Assembly: GCA_011033025.1 (NCBI GenBank)
Contig: WFMF01000202.1
Coordinates: 242,419-306,418, forward strand
Source: Beroe forskalii
Taxonomy: Eukaryota > Ctenophora > Nuda > Beroida > Beroidae
Direction of reading: 5' to 3'
DNA length: 64,000 nucleotides
Each line of letters begins with the position of its first letter. The first letter of the stretch is position 1. Below the pieces are notes generated by a model that was not told where the DNA came from, made no database searches, and saw only the letters and a list, made by a program, of their open reading frames with translations. This document shows, in pieces, positions 47,501 to 58,324 of this stretch. The translations under genes and the position numbers were made by a program.

Positions 47501-50500
47501 ACTCTGCGGGGAGAGGAGTGTTAGTAGTGAAATTATTGGATCCGTCCGCCGTTTAGGAGTGTTAATAGTGAAATTATCACAATATTATAGAACCCTCTGA
47601 CGTTTCCATGCGGGTCTATAATATATAGAAACTTGCCTGAAGCTGATCGGGTCCATAATCCATATTGGTTTAGACCCTCGCCCTACGGGCTGTTGGTCTT
47701 AACCGGATACAACCCTCAGGCTTACGCCCGCGGGAAGTATTACAAAATGCTAAAATGTACCCGATAGGCGCGTGTTTATGTATAAAAACGCGGTATAGTG
47801 AGTCTGTATTATGGGTGTGTCAGCCCCTGTTAAATAAACCCTTGAAGCGTCAATTTTAAAATGGGTTAAAATTCATTGCATGAATGGTTTTTTTGATCGA
47901 ATTTATAACAAATTATTTTTTGTCAAATACGGTATCCTTGAGAAGTATACGGGAGTAAAGTAGAATATAGGTTCGTCTGTAAGGCGCGTGTCTTAGCACG
48001 TAGTTGGTTTAGTTTGAGCTTTAAAATGGTGAAAGTCTGGAGGAACGCCGGTTGACTTAGGTGGACCTTCAGTGGACCTTATCGGCGAAGGCAAACCTTC
48101 TCTTCCACTTTCTTCGAAGATTTTAGAGCTATCCACTTCGAAGAAATGGTGATCACATTGAAACATAATGATCGCATTTAATGTATCATTGTGCAACTCG
48201 TAACTCGTCTCAGACACAGATTTTTTTACTCGTTTAATTTCTAATTATACCATCGTGAAACCAACAGTAATAAATATCAAGTTTTGCATTCATAATTTGA
48301 AATGCTTTCAATCTGCACGTTAAACACCCTGAAAGCTTGCACCAAAGCTTGGAAGCGTTACGTCACGATTATATATATAAAATCGGGGCACATACTATTT
48401 TATATATTAGATTTTAGAACATATTTCTAAATATTATAATATATATACTTCAATATTTTGCGAGCTCATGTTTCTGTGTTTCAAGCTGAACCTAAATATA
48501 TCGCACATATTCACGCACACACACACGCACACGTACCTTATAGTCAGTGCGGTGATGTGAAACGCTCAATCATACCAAAACGAGAAAATGAGCAGTAAAA
48601 CTGGAAACTCAGGATATTTCAAGGTTTCATGGTAAAATGCATAAATCTCTTTCTGCTTTCGAATATACAAAATATAATGCTAAATAGGCAGCAGAAGGCA
48701 GCCTCATACTTTCGTGAAATCTCATGATAGCTCTAGAAAATTCCTAAATTGCGTTTTAACCCATTAAGGACTATGTCCACATATGTGGACACCTTACCAG
48801 CATGTACTTGATGATGAATAATTTTTAGGAATTGGGCATTTTCTTCATGAAAAAATATTTACGGGGTCAAACAGAGGCATGATTTTGTATACTGACCGCA
48901 GGAATACATCTCAGATATTTAGTTTCTGCATAAAAAGGACTCCACAGCAGCAAAATTTTCAATTTTCGACGATTTTTTTCAAGTACAAAGTAAGACAGTT
49001 CATATTACCGAATGATGCCCAAAAACACCATGGTATATTTGTCAATAGAGTGAATAACTTTGAAACACCAATTATATTGTAATGGCATTGGTTTATTCGG
49101 ATTGACATCCAATATAATATTGATGTCCACAAACGTGGTCATAGTGTGTCCACAAATGTGGACGTCCAAATACGTGGACACTGACTGTCCACGTATGTGG
49201 ACGTCCCCGTATGTGGACAATGAGTGTCCACGTATGTAGACGTCCACACATGGGGACGCTCAGTGTCCACATTTGTGGACGTCCACATATGAGTACAGTG
49301 ATATATTGATTCAGACTCACAGTCCTGGATCACACATCGTGTGCAATAGCCTTTGGTCTTATCTAGAAGGTGTCTGGTTCATGGCAAGGCCAACTTCCCA
49401 TTTTTTTTCGCTCCAAAAAGGGATGAAATGTTTGCATTCATGCTTTCACTTCCTTGCTCACGTGCCTCAGGTATCAATTTGCAGAGGTTCAAAAAAAGTC
49501 AGGTCTGATGTACTGGATTCAGAGATAGTCAGATCTGAAGTAATGGCTCTAGAAATAGTCAGATCTGATTTAATTGCGTAAGCCAGGTCTGATGAACTGG
49601 CGTCTGAAAAGATGTTTAAGTTCGATGAACTCAATGTCAGAGATATAGTGAGCCATGGTCCGTTGTATTGGTGTCAGAGAAGGTCAGGTGAAATCCACTG
49701 ATATACTGCAGTCAATTCGTATTCGCTGCACTGGTGTCAGGGAACCCCCGGTACATTGTTACTTTGTTATGGTGTCTGGTCTAGCCAGGTTAGATGAACA
49801 AATAGTCAGGTCTGATGTACTGCTGTCTGGTGACTGGGGTTTTCATGAACTGGTGTCAGAAATATTGAGTCAAGTTCTGCATTATTGGTGGCAGAGGACA
49901 TCAGGCCGGATCAACGGTTTTCTGGTCTCTGGGATTGTCAGGTCCGATGAACTCTGGTGTCACAAATAGTCAGGTCTGATGCACAGGTGACAGGGATAGT
50001 TATGTTCGAAGCTGGTGGCAGAAAAAGTGAGTGAAGTTATGACGCATGAGTGTCAGAGGACATCAGGCCGGATCACCGATGCTCTAGTGTCACAAATAGT
50101 CAGGTCAGATAAACTGGAATCAGAAATAGTGAGGCCTGATGTACTGGTGTCAGAGATAATGAGCCAGAACCGATTTACTGTCGTCAGGGATAGTCTTATT
50201 TCCGAACTTCAGGTTGGATATCCAGCCGATGCACTAGTGCAATGTACTTGGTGCCAGCAATATAAGTCAAGCACGAAAGTGAGCTTCGGTATGCCTACCG
50301 TATCCGTGATGTGTGTTACTCAGTCATGGAGCGAAAACAATCAACTGGCTACTAATTAATGTACCATACAAATTAGAAGGTACCACACATGCTTAAGTAC
50401 ATTATACATACTCTAAAATGTGTCGAACCTGATATCTTCAGCAGGATATAACATTTGGAGATTGTTAAGTTGTCACTAAGTTATAATTTTGTCTCCAAAC

Positions 50501-51420
50501 GTGGACGTCCACATATGTGGACACTGAACGTCCACATATGTGGACATGTCCACATATGTGGACAGTCAGTGTCCACGTATGTGGACGTCCACATATGGGG
50601 ACACTTGGTGTCCACGATCGTGGACGTCCACGATCGTGGACCAAACCAGCGACCACAAATGGGGACGGCCATTATTCAAAAAACTACAGTAACTACGATG
50701 CTGGACTTATGTTATATCAAATCATATGGCATATCAAGCTCAATCTGAAAATTTGACATCGCTACCTCAATCGGATCTTAGTGTGGTCCTTAATGGGTTA
50801 AGAATTGGTCTACCAATGTTTTATAATATTTGGTTTAAGTGTTAAGCATTAACCTGCTATCAGAGCCTAGAAATACAGTTAGGTTATAAAATAGGTTCAT
50901 ATTTGTGAGGAAGTAAGTGTTTAGCAGTATATGGTATAAACAGCACAGCTTCTCCTTGCTGACAAAAAACTTTGTGTTTCTGACAAAACTGCGGTGTTGC
51001 GCGTGGGAAATGAGAATGTATCAACGTGTGATTTATTACGCTACGACTTTTCAATGGGCGAGGTACGGGGTACTAAAATTCTTCTCAGGTCGAGAATACC
51101 CAACCATGACTTCGTGTAAATTTCATGTTTTCAAAAGTATGGATAAACCCGAGGATAGACAATAACATTCCAATAGTGATTACGTGACATTCTAATCACG
51201 TGAAAAAAACTGCCACTCTTATGAAACCACGAGATTTGAAGTCACGTGATAGGATATCACGTGAGATAAAGTAACGTGATATGAAGTCACGTGACATGAA
51301 GTCACGTACCTGTATGAAGCGGGAGGATAGCATTTCGGGGGAGAGCATGGTGTTGATGCTGCTGGGAAGGAGGGGACCGTTGATGTGAGACATCGTCAGG
51401 CCCGCAGCAATCGACGAGTT
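44501..51420 (-). CDS. Unrecognised protein, four minus-strand exons (partial gene)
   Basis: Exons in transcript order: 51420-51310, 47503-47382, 45978-45879, 44615-44501. All have CAG acceptors and GTA donors (GTACGT, GTAACT, GTATTA, GTAAGA) and phases that join without stops, giving about 149 codons. The first encodes NSSIAAGLTMSHINGPLLPS and is Ser/Leu/Pro-rich. The second is low-complexity (SLPNFMSPGSTPTLGG then TTPLPTTPTSTPNSN). The third (TECVRQLKLFINSLYALQQ) and fourth (LQKLNTDMERLMLLLKNETS) are amphipathic helices likely to form a coiled coil. The layout, a disordered region leading to a coiled coil, suggests a scaffold or nuclear/centrosomal adaptor, but I do not recognise the family. 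5' and 3' exons are missing. One piggyBac-like element lies in the intron between the first two exons and another upstream of the first. Confidence 0.6.
45405..45512 (+). repeat. ~105-bp dispersed repeat (MITE-like), copy 2
   Basis: Shares AGGT.CATT..ACATT..CCAATCAG and GCT.ATTGGTCA.TGT with the copy at 35203, in the same orientation. Divergence suggests an old family. It lies in an intron of the minus-strand gene. Confidence 0.55.
47513..47580 (-). repeat. 43-bp duplication just upstream of a splice acceptor
   Basis: AGGAGTGTTAGTAGTGAAATTAT (47513) recurs as AGGAGTGTTAATAGTGAAATTAT (47556), immediately beyond the acceptor of the exon at 47503. It is two units only. Confidence 0.6.
49148..49296. 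repeat. Array of eight 16-bp palindromes in 39-bp units (left array, copy 1)
   Basis: Units GTCCACATATGTGGAC and variants abut in pairs: 49148+49164, 49187+49203, 49226+49242, 49265+49281. Each pair is separated from the next by exactly 7 bp (ACTGACT, AATGAGT, GCTCAGT). Arms GTCCAC/GTGGAC are mostly kept while the central four bases vary. A degraded ninth unit lies at 49125. Confidence 0.9.
50491..50641. repeat. Array of eight 16-bp palindromes (right array, copy 1)
   Basis: Units start at 50491, 50507, 50530, 50548, 50571, 50587, 50610 and 50626. Spacers are again 7 bp, except that the second pair is split by AT. The last two units are GTCCACGATCGTGGAC, in which the centre has changed from ATAT to GATC yet stays palindromic. 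Confidence 0.9.
51221..51309 (-). repeat. 15-bp minisatellite beginning at a splice donor
   Basis: On the minus strand, directly after the exon ending at 51310, about six 15-bp units run GTACGTGACTTCAT, GTCACGTGACTTCAT, ATCACGTTACTTTAT and so on. The first unit supplies the donor GTACGT. The units carry CACGTG E-boxes. The frame stays open through the repeat, so intron retention would add a five-residue repeat of the type SRDF(I/M/K). Confidence 0.85.
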
Positions 51421-51810
51421 CTGAGAGGGGAGAAACAGTGGTTAGTAAGGAAAAATGGGGGTGAAACAGGGGGAATAACGTGTGTCATTTGAGATAAAGA
51501 AGATATGTGGGTTATTTGAGATAGGAAACGTGGGTTATTTGGGAAAAAGGAGAATGTGGGTTATTTTAGATCAGGCCCGCAGCAATCGACGAGTTCTGAG
51601 AGAGGGGAGAAACGGGGGTTATTTGGGATATCAAAGATAAAGGTGGGTTTATGAGAAATGTGGGTTATTTGAGATACGAAACGTGGGTTTAAAAAACGGG
51701 GGTTTTGAGTTCTTGAGTATGAGAGATAAATGAGAAACAGGGATTATTTGAGATAAAAAACGTGAATCAAACGTGGGATAAAGGAATAATGTGGGTTATT
51801 TGGGGTAAAG
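51421..51810 (-). repeat. Minisatellite plus partial copy of an exon's acceptor and first 25 bases
   Basis: The segment 51396-51436 (last 16 intron bases with CTCAG and the first 25 exon bases, on the minus strand) is repeated at 51571-51613. Around it, about ten degenerate units of GTGGGTTATTTGAGATAAAG with 20-40 bp spacing run to 51810. The copied acceptor is itself intact (CTCTCAG). Confidence 0.8.
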
Positions 51811-53326
51811 GAGAAGTGTGGGCTACTGAAGATGAAGCATCAACCAAGACCAGAACCTATCACACCGAAGCCTTGATTTTTTATTCTACCAGGTATATCT
51901 TCATAATCATATCGTTATGCTCAATCAGAATACGAAAGAAAACACTGGTGAACTAGATTTGAATATCATACCCCCTATTAGCCCTGTCTGGAAGGTGATC
52001 GGTTCACAGGAGGTGTCCATGACATCCACTATAATCGGTATTTAAATTCTTCGGACGGCAGACTTGCAGACATCTTAATATAATATTTATGGCATGTGCA
52101 TTGTGTTGCGTGCGACTATTATCTTTTTCGTATATATAAAATATGCGCTCCTTTTTGCGCAACATACATAATAACATTTGCCCCGTTTGCTTATGTAACC
52201 TATATTTTTGAAGCTCAAGTTGGTTGAGTAACCTCGATACGAGTTACAAATGTAAAGGCGAGTTTGAGCCCCGGGTTTGCCCAAATATGCGATAAATGGT
52301 GTTTGAAGATAAAAGTAGGACAACTTAAAGACGGCAATCTTGAGTGTAATATATATTATGTAAATATATTATAGTATATTATATATGCCTGAGTGGGGGA
52401 GCGTGAGAAATTAAAACCTAATATCCTGGTTGAAATATTTAACCTATTTCTCCGAATCTAGGAACAACTATGCTCTCAACTTTCCGAAGAGTTTAACGGT
52501 TTCGGGGCCTATAAATGAATGAAATGGTTGAAGACATTGCGAATATATGATGGTTTAATCGAATCCAAATTTTTAAATATTTTCGCCAAGACAGGGCCGT
52601 GTAAGTTGTCCCAACCAGGAAGACACGTACGCAGAAGTTATATCGGTATGCAATGTCTGAATCTAAAGTCCTGGGACACACGATATTACGCGCGATATCG
52701 ACCAGTAGGTGTGAATACACACGCGCAAGATACGTACATGCGCAACCACGTGCATTTAGTGCATAGAAACTTGTCACTTTTAGTATCATATCCCTTGAAC
52801 ATTCCTCATATTATGCATCGTGTTTATGAGAAAACTTAAAAATTGCACTTTCAACTCATCAAAAATATATTCACAAAAGGCTCACAAGTACCGTATATCA
52901 TGTGAACTTTCAACTTAGCTTAATCGAATTAGACATTTTCTACGGAAGGATTCATAATATTTATGAAAAGTGTTGTATTTTTACATTCTAAGTATTTTAA
53001 GTATATTCATTGTTTAAATTTCTCTGTCAATATTTCGATCCTTTGATGTTTTTGTCTGTTTATTTGTTTGTATACTAGAGTTCAGTGTTTGTTCAGTTAA
53101 TTCTTACTGCTAACGACAGTTTTTATGCGTGTATGTAATATGTATCATGACTATGTATGTATCTGTGTTTCTATTAATGTTTGTGCGTGTGTTCTAGAGT
53201 TTGTACACCAGTGTGTGTGTGTCACTGTGTCGTTATGCATTATTTCCTTATTTCTATGTGGATAATGTCCAGCCTAGTCATGAGTACTCGCTGTATATAG
53301 CAAGGTAGCGCGCAGCACATGTCGTA
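51811..53326. other. Gene-free stretch between repeat clusters
   Basis: AT-rich with no supported exon. A frame at 52519-52839 and its reverse at 52493-52789 show no motif. A short passage at 52660-52760 (CGCGCGATATCGACCAGTAGGTGTG) has faint similarity to 46960-47000, perhaps an old repeat. Confidence 0.4.
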
Positions 53327-53369
53327 TGACGTCACCAACTCACCATGCTAAACCAGGCCCATGACGTCA
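53327..53369. repeat. 43-bp dispersed module with TGACGTCA at both ends
   Basis: This is the most complete copy: TGACGTCA at 53327 and at 53362 with 27 bases between. Reading the minus strand gives the usual orientation, ending GCATGGTGAGTTGG before the second octamer. Confidence 0.75.
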
Positions 53370-53842
53370 CTCTCAGCCGCCTACTATCTGGAGATGTACA
53401 GAATGTACGTTTGCGTCGAGTTCTAATGTCTTTTATAATGTCTGTCTTTAGCTTTACACTATAGTCCTAGGTTAGACGTGGATTTTATTATTCTGCTCGC
53501 TTTTCTGTTAATATATAAGCTATAAATTTAGTGCACTTTAATATTATTTTTGTTGACATTTTATTTTTGAATAAGCGTTCAACCCCAGTTCCATATTAAA
53601 TAGAGCTATTAGATCATTCACGATAAATAATTCTGATTTCGTTAAGTTATCTTGTCTTGCTCTTTTGACGGCAATAGTGTTGTTAACCCATTAAGGACCA
53701 CACTAAGATCCGATTGAGGTAGAGATGTCAAATTTTCAGATTGAGCTTGATATGCCATATGATTTGATATAACATAAGTACAGCATCGTAGTTACTGTAT
53801 TTTTTCGAATAATGGCCGTCCCCATTTGTGGTCGCTGGTTTG

Positions 53843-53993
53843 GTCCACGATCGTGGACGTCCACGAATGTGGACACCGAGTGTCCCCATATGTGGACGTC
53901 CACGATCGTGGACTCTGACTGTCCACATATGTGGACATGTCCACATATGTGGACGTTCAGTGTCCACATATGTGGACGTCCACATTTGAAGAC
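53843..53993. repeat. Palindrome array, inner array of copy 2
   Basis: Eight 16-bp units start at 53843, 53859, 53882, 53898, 53921, 53939, 53962 and 53978, with 7-bp spacers and the same AT split between 53936 and 53939 as in copy 1. GATC- and ATAT-centred forms both occur, in a different order from copy 1. Confidence 0.88.
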
Positions 53994-55215
53994 AAAATTA
54001 TAACTGAGTGACAACGTAACAATCTCCAAATGATATATCCTGATGAAGATATCAGGTTCGACACATTTTGGAGTATGTATAATGTACCTAAGCATGTGTG
54101 GTGCCTTGTAATTTGTATGGTACATTAATTAGTAGCCAGTTGATTGTTTTCGCTCCATGACTGAGTAACACACATCACAGATACGGCCACGGTTGGCATA
54201 CCGAAGCTCACTTTCGTGCTTGACTTATATTGCTGGCACCAAGTACATTGCACCAGTGCATCGGCTGGATATCCGACCTGAAGTTCGGAAATAAGACTAT
54301 CCCTGACGACAGTAAATCGGTTCTGGCTCATTATCTCTGACACCAGTACATCAGGCCTCACTATTTCTGATTCCAGTTTATCTGACCTGACTATTTATGA
54401 CACTAGAGCATCGGTGATCTGGCCTGATGTCCTCTGACACTAAAGCGTCAGAACTTCACTCACTTTTTCTGCCACCAGTACTTCGAACATAACTATCCCT
54501 GTCACCAGTGCATCAGACCTGACTATTTGTGACACCAGAGTTCATCGGACCTGACAATCCCAGAGACCAGAAAACCGTTGATCCGGCCTGATGTCCTCTG
54601 CCACCAATAATTCAGAACTTGACTCAATATTTCTGACACCAGTTCATGAAAACCCCTGTCACCAGACAGCAGTACATCAGACCTGACTATTTGTTCATCT
54701 AACCTGGCTAGACCAGACACCAGAACAATGTACCGGGGGTTCCCTGACACCAGTGCAGCGAATATGAATTGACTGCAGTATATCAGTGGATCTCACCTGA
54801 CCTTCTCTGACACCAATACAAAGGACCTTGGCTCACTATATCTCTGACATTGAGTTCATCGAACTAAAACTCTAAAACATCTTTTCAGATGCCAGTTCAT
54901 CAGACCTGGCTATTTCTTACGCAATTAAATCAGATCTGACTATTTCTAGAGCCATAACTTCAGATCTGACTATCTCTGAATCCAGTACATCAGACCTGAC
55001 TTTTGTTGACACCAATGCATTGAACCTCTGCAAATTGATACCTGAGGCACGTGAGCAAGGAAGTGAAAGCATGAATGCAAACATTTCATCCCTTTTTGGA
55101 GCGAAACAAAATGGGAAGTTGGCCTTGCCATGAACCAGACACCTTCTAGATAAGACCGAAGGCTATAGCACACGATGTGTGATCCAGGACTGTGAGTCTG
55201 AATCAATATATCACT

Positions 55216-55387
55216 GTACTCATATGTGGACGTCCACAAATGTGGACACTGAGTGTCCCCATATGTGGACGTCCACTTACGTGGACACTCATTGTCCACA
55301 TATGGGGACGTCCACATAAGTGGACATTCATTGTCCACATATGTGGACGTCCACATTTGTGGACACACTATGACCACGTTTGTGGAC
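55216..55387. repeat. Palindrome array, outer array of copy 2
   Basis: Nine units start at 55216, 55232, 55255, 55271, 55294, 55310, 55333, 55349 and 55372, in pairs with 7-bp spacers (ACTGAGT, ACTCATT, ATTCATT). A lone perfect palindrome stands at 55722-55737, 15 bp from the element end, mirroring 48775-48790 in copy 1. Confidence 0.88.
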
Positions 55388-55756
55388 ATCAATATTGTAT
55401 TGTATGTCAATCCCAATAAACCAATTCCATTAGAATAAAATTGGTGTTTCAAAGTTGTTCACTCTATTGATAAATATACCATGGTGTTTGTGGGCATCAT
55501 TCGGTAATATGAACTGTCTTACTTTGTACTTGAAAAAAATCGTCGACAATTGAAAATTTTGCTGTTGTAGAGTCCTTTTTATGCAGAAACTAAATATCTG
55601 AGATGTATTCCTGCGGTCAGTATACAAAATCATGCCTCTGTTTGACCCCGTAAATATTTTTTCACGAAGAAAATGCCCAATTCCTAAAAATTATTCATCA
55701 TCAAGTACATGCTGGTAAGGTGTCCACATATGTGGACATAGTCCTTAATGGGTTAA

Positions 55757-56345
55757 TGCTAGGAGTGAATAGATTGTTGCCACACATAACCCAAAAGTGA
55801 TATATGCATCATTATAACATACCAATAAACCTATTTCTCGCGCAAGCCACAAAAGGGTTACTCTTCGTTATCAACTTATCTTTCTGTGCTTTGATGATTT
55901 TGTCATATCAACCGCCTATATCTCCTTCAGACAAAACATAATATCAATGTTATCGAACTCACGATCACTGGTCTTCGCATTCCACATAGTTTACAGATCT
56001 CCGTGCAGATCATTAAGATGTTGTTGAGGGGATTCCTTATCTTTCATTACGTGCTCCTGCTTGAAAGTACCTTTTAAAATAAAGTTCGGACTTTTATATT
56101 CTTTGATATTTGTGCCCATATTATTTTTTTTCTTCATTTTTTTCTTGATTGTTTTTGTTAATTGGGACTGCTAGAAATCATGTTTCAGGCATTTTTATAG
56201 TGCGTTTCGAACTACAGAACATATATTTTTCAACCCATTATTTTCCCCCTTTTGGGGAGAAATCCTTGCAGCTGATTCAGAAATCTACCTTGCTCCCCAA
56301 CCCTCCCCCTCCCCTTATTGCTCCAAGTTCTAACCCTTGATTCCT
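55757..56345. other. Short gene-free stretch
   Basis: Nothing recognised. T-rich sequence near 56100-56160 and a C-rich run near 56290-56315 precede the acceptor-copy repeat. Confidence 0.4.
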
Positions 56346-56557
56346 GACTTCAAATTTTTGATGATTCCCAGCCCGCCCCTACTCCCAATAACCCTCAGGC
56401 TCAGACTAACCCTCAATTCTTAAGATTTAAATGATTCCATGCCCCTACTCCCAATAACCCTCAAATCTCCAGATTTCGATGATTCCATTCCCCTACTCTA
56501 GATTTTGATGATATCATTCCCTATTCAAACTCTCCCACTAAACCCCTATTTCTCTAG
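56346..56557 (+). repeat. Tandem copies of a splice acceptor and exon start
   Basis: Ahead of the exon at 56558, about four degenerate units repeat the exon's first bases (ATTTAGATGATTCCATG) and intron text CCCCTACTCCCAATAACCCTC. Copies of GATGATTCC or its variants lie near 56360, 56430, 56480 and 56507, several preceded by AG (AAGATTT, CAGATTT, TAGATTT). Confidence 0.75.
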
Positions 56558-56780
56558 ATTTAGATGATTCCATGTCCTCCACTTACCCGTTCAACGGTGG
56601 CTACAACGACTACAACAAGCACTTCAACCCTCAGCTGCAGGATTGGAACAGGGACGCCAATCGTGAGTACATTCACGAGATTTAATTGTGTTTTAGTGTA
56701 AATATCTCACTTGTATTCCAGCTGCTGTAACAGCCAATGAGAGAAATCGATGGATGATCAAGCCAATGGCGGTTAAATAA
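56558..56780 (+). CDS. Probable last two coding exons of an unrecognised plus-strand gene
   Basis: Exon 56558-56662 (acceptor TTTCTCTAG, donor GTGAGT) and terminal exon 56722-56780 (acceptor TATTCCAG, stop TAA at 56778) are separated by a 59-bp intron and join in phase. The first encodes LDDSMSSTYPFNGGYNDYNK followed by HFNPQLQDWNRDAN, with an ATG at 56572 that could also be a start. The second gives PAVTANERNRWMIKPMAVK. An AATAAA lies at 57227, 447 bp downstream. No upstream exon was identified and I do not recognise the protein. The hydrophilic Asn/Tyr-rich composition suits a cytosolic C-terminal tail. It could be a short gene in its own right. Confidence 0.4.
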
Positions 56781-57719
56781 GTGTTATAAGTATCAACAGA
56801 AAACATTGGTCTTGTAAGTTGCAGAACTGATTACAGTAATTTGGATATTTTCATTGTATCTGGAATTTTAGCAATTTGCTACTTTTCGAGAATAGTTTGT
56901 TAGTTTGTTATTTTAACACATCGCAATATATTGGTGTAAGACTGTCAAAGATAACCCTTTAATGTGACAGTCATTGTCATGCCACAACTACACTAGAATA
57001 CCAACTATATAATAATGTTCGTGTTATTATCGCTGGAACTACCCATGAAGCCCGGCGCTGCGTCAATGTCAAATATATTGACAAAGTTTGGCAGATGCCA
57101 GCTCTCGATGCCTAAGATATTTAGTTGAAGTAGCTGACTAATATGCCAGGTAATATTTTATTCCTGTGTCGTGTTTGAATATTATCTGGTCTGCTTAAAT
57201 TGATGAGCTAGTCTGTGTGGGAGAGTAATAAATATACGCGTTTTTAGACGGCTGCTGCGAGATCTGACCTTTTCTCCAGCTATATTAAACATTCTGTCGT
57301 TTTATCGGTCGCTTAATGGCCTTTTCTGTCAGTATCCGCATCTCTCCGATCGTGTGTGGTCGAGATACGAGCTCAGTGAGCTTCATTTCCCACCAATGGA
57401 CAACGCTTTGTGTGTTATTAATTAAAAACCTCATGCAAACGCGTTTCATTGAAAATGTGAAAATATCGGTTTTTATCAGCTGCAGCAGGCTTATAGTGTT
57501 TGATAAGTTGATAATATGGGGGGGGGGCCAACGCTCTTTTAGGCTCCGAGGATAGAAAAATTCTCAAAAGAGCCCTAGAAATTGGGGCCTAAAAGAGCCT
57601 AAAAGTGCCATTCGTGTGAAATGATCAGAGTTTTCCCAGAATAATGTTTCTTCACAGATCAGGTACAGTGTTGTGAAATCTTAACTGATCATTAGTGTAC
57701 TGTGTACTTGCCGTAAGTA

Positions 57720-57738
57720 CACACACACACACACACAA
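57720..57738. repeat. (AC)n microsatellite
   Basis: About nine CA units in an otherwise unremarkable part of the composite element. Confidence 0.8.
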
Positions 57739-58324
57739 ACACTGTAGAATTGAAGGTGATGATATCAAATTAATCCAATTTCAATGAAAATGTTTAGACA
57801 AGCAACGATCCACAATGATTTTGTTTCATCCTTTGTGGCTTTGTTGCTTTCCAAATTTCCAATTTCATGCCCAACAGTAATCTCTGGTAGTATCATTACC
57901 ATTATTTCCTGGTAATCCCTTATTTGCCGGCATCTTATCCATAAAATGAAAAAAACTCTACTTTCTTACTTTATTTCACAGTTAAGAAGGTCGATGATTT
58001 TGCTGAATATCTTTGTTTGAATTTCATTTTCACACACAATTTGCTGATATTTTACTATGTGCTGTTCATTGTTGAGGTCTTGGGTATATGCTCCAGTAAT
58101 TTCGGTTGCCTATTGTATAATGTACAATGTTATTCGTGCAATTAATTTCATGTGTTCTTTTAAGTATAACCATATAATATATATATGGTCGCTATACAAG
58201 ATGCTAGGTATTATCCATTAGCAGAGGCAATATAGGGTCTGACCGACCCTATATTCTAGAATTGACCAATCCATATGGTTGCAAAAAGGGCGTATGAGCC
58301 AATAGACGTTACAATTGATTCAGC

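Larger units (their letters stand above)
48756..50801 (+). mobile_element. Non-autonomous piggyBac-like element, copy 1 (2038 bp plus TTAA duplications)
   Basis: The element spans 48760-50797. It is bounded by the inverted repeat CCCATTAAGGAC and by TTAA on each side (48756-48759, 50798-50801), the classic piggyBac arrangement, although Kolobok elements also use TTAA. There is no transposase frame. Palindrome arrays lie on each side of a central region of ~30-bp degenerate repeats (AGTCAGGTCTGATGTACTGG and similar, 49490-50220). A single palindrome also sits 15 bp from the left end. It lies in the intron between the exons at 51310 and 47503 of the minus-strand gene. Confidence 0.85.
53683..55756 (-). 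mobile_element. Non-autonomous piggyBac-like element, copy 2 (2066 bp), inverted relative to copy 1
   Basis: The element spans 53687-55752, with CCCATTAAGGAC ends and TTAA on both sides (53683-53686, 55753-55756). Its left end matches the right end of copy 1 (CACTAAGATCCGATTGAGGT), so it lies in the opposite orientation. Similarity to copy 1 covers the whole length, including the central ~30-bp repeats. A minus-strand open frame of 160 codons (54970-55452) is created by the palindrome array and is not a transposase. Confidence 0.85.

Noticed and set aside
54970-55452. 160-codon minus-strand frame inside piggyBac-like copy 2
   Set aside because: The Trp-Thr-Ser-Thr-Tyr-Val-Asp repetition comes from the 39-bp palindrome units. 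No transposase motif (DDD core or Cys-rich end) is present.
48760-55752. CRISPR-like array in the palindrome repeats
   Set aside because: Units are abutting palindromes with 7-bp spacers in a eukaryotic TTAA transposon; there are no unique 25-40 bp spacers and no cas genes.
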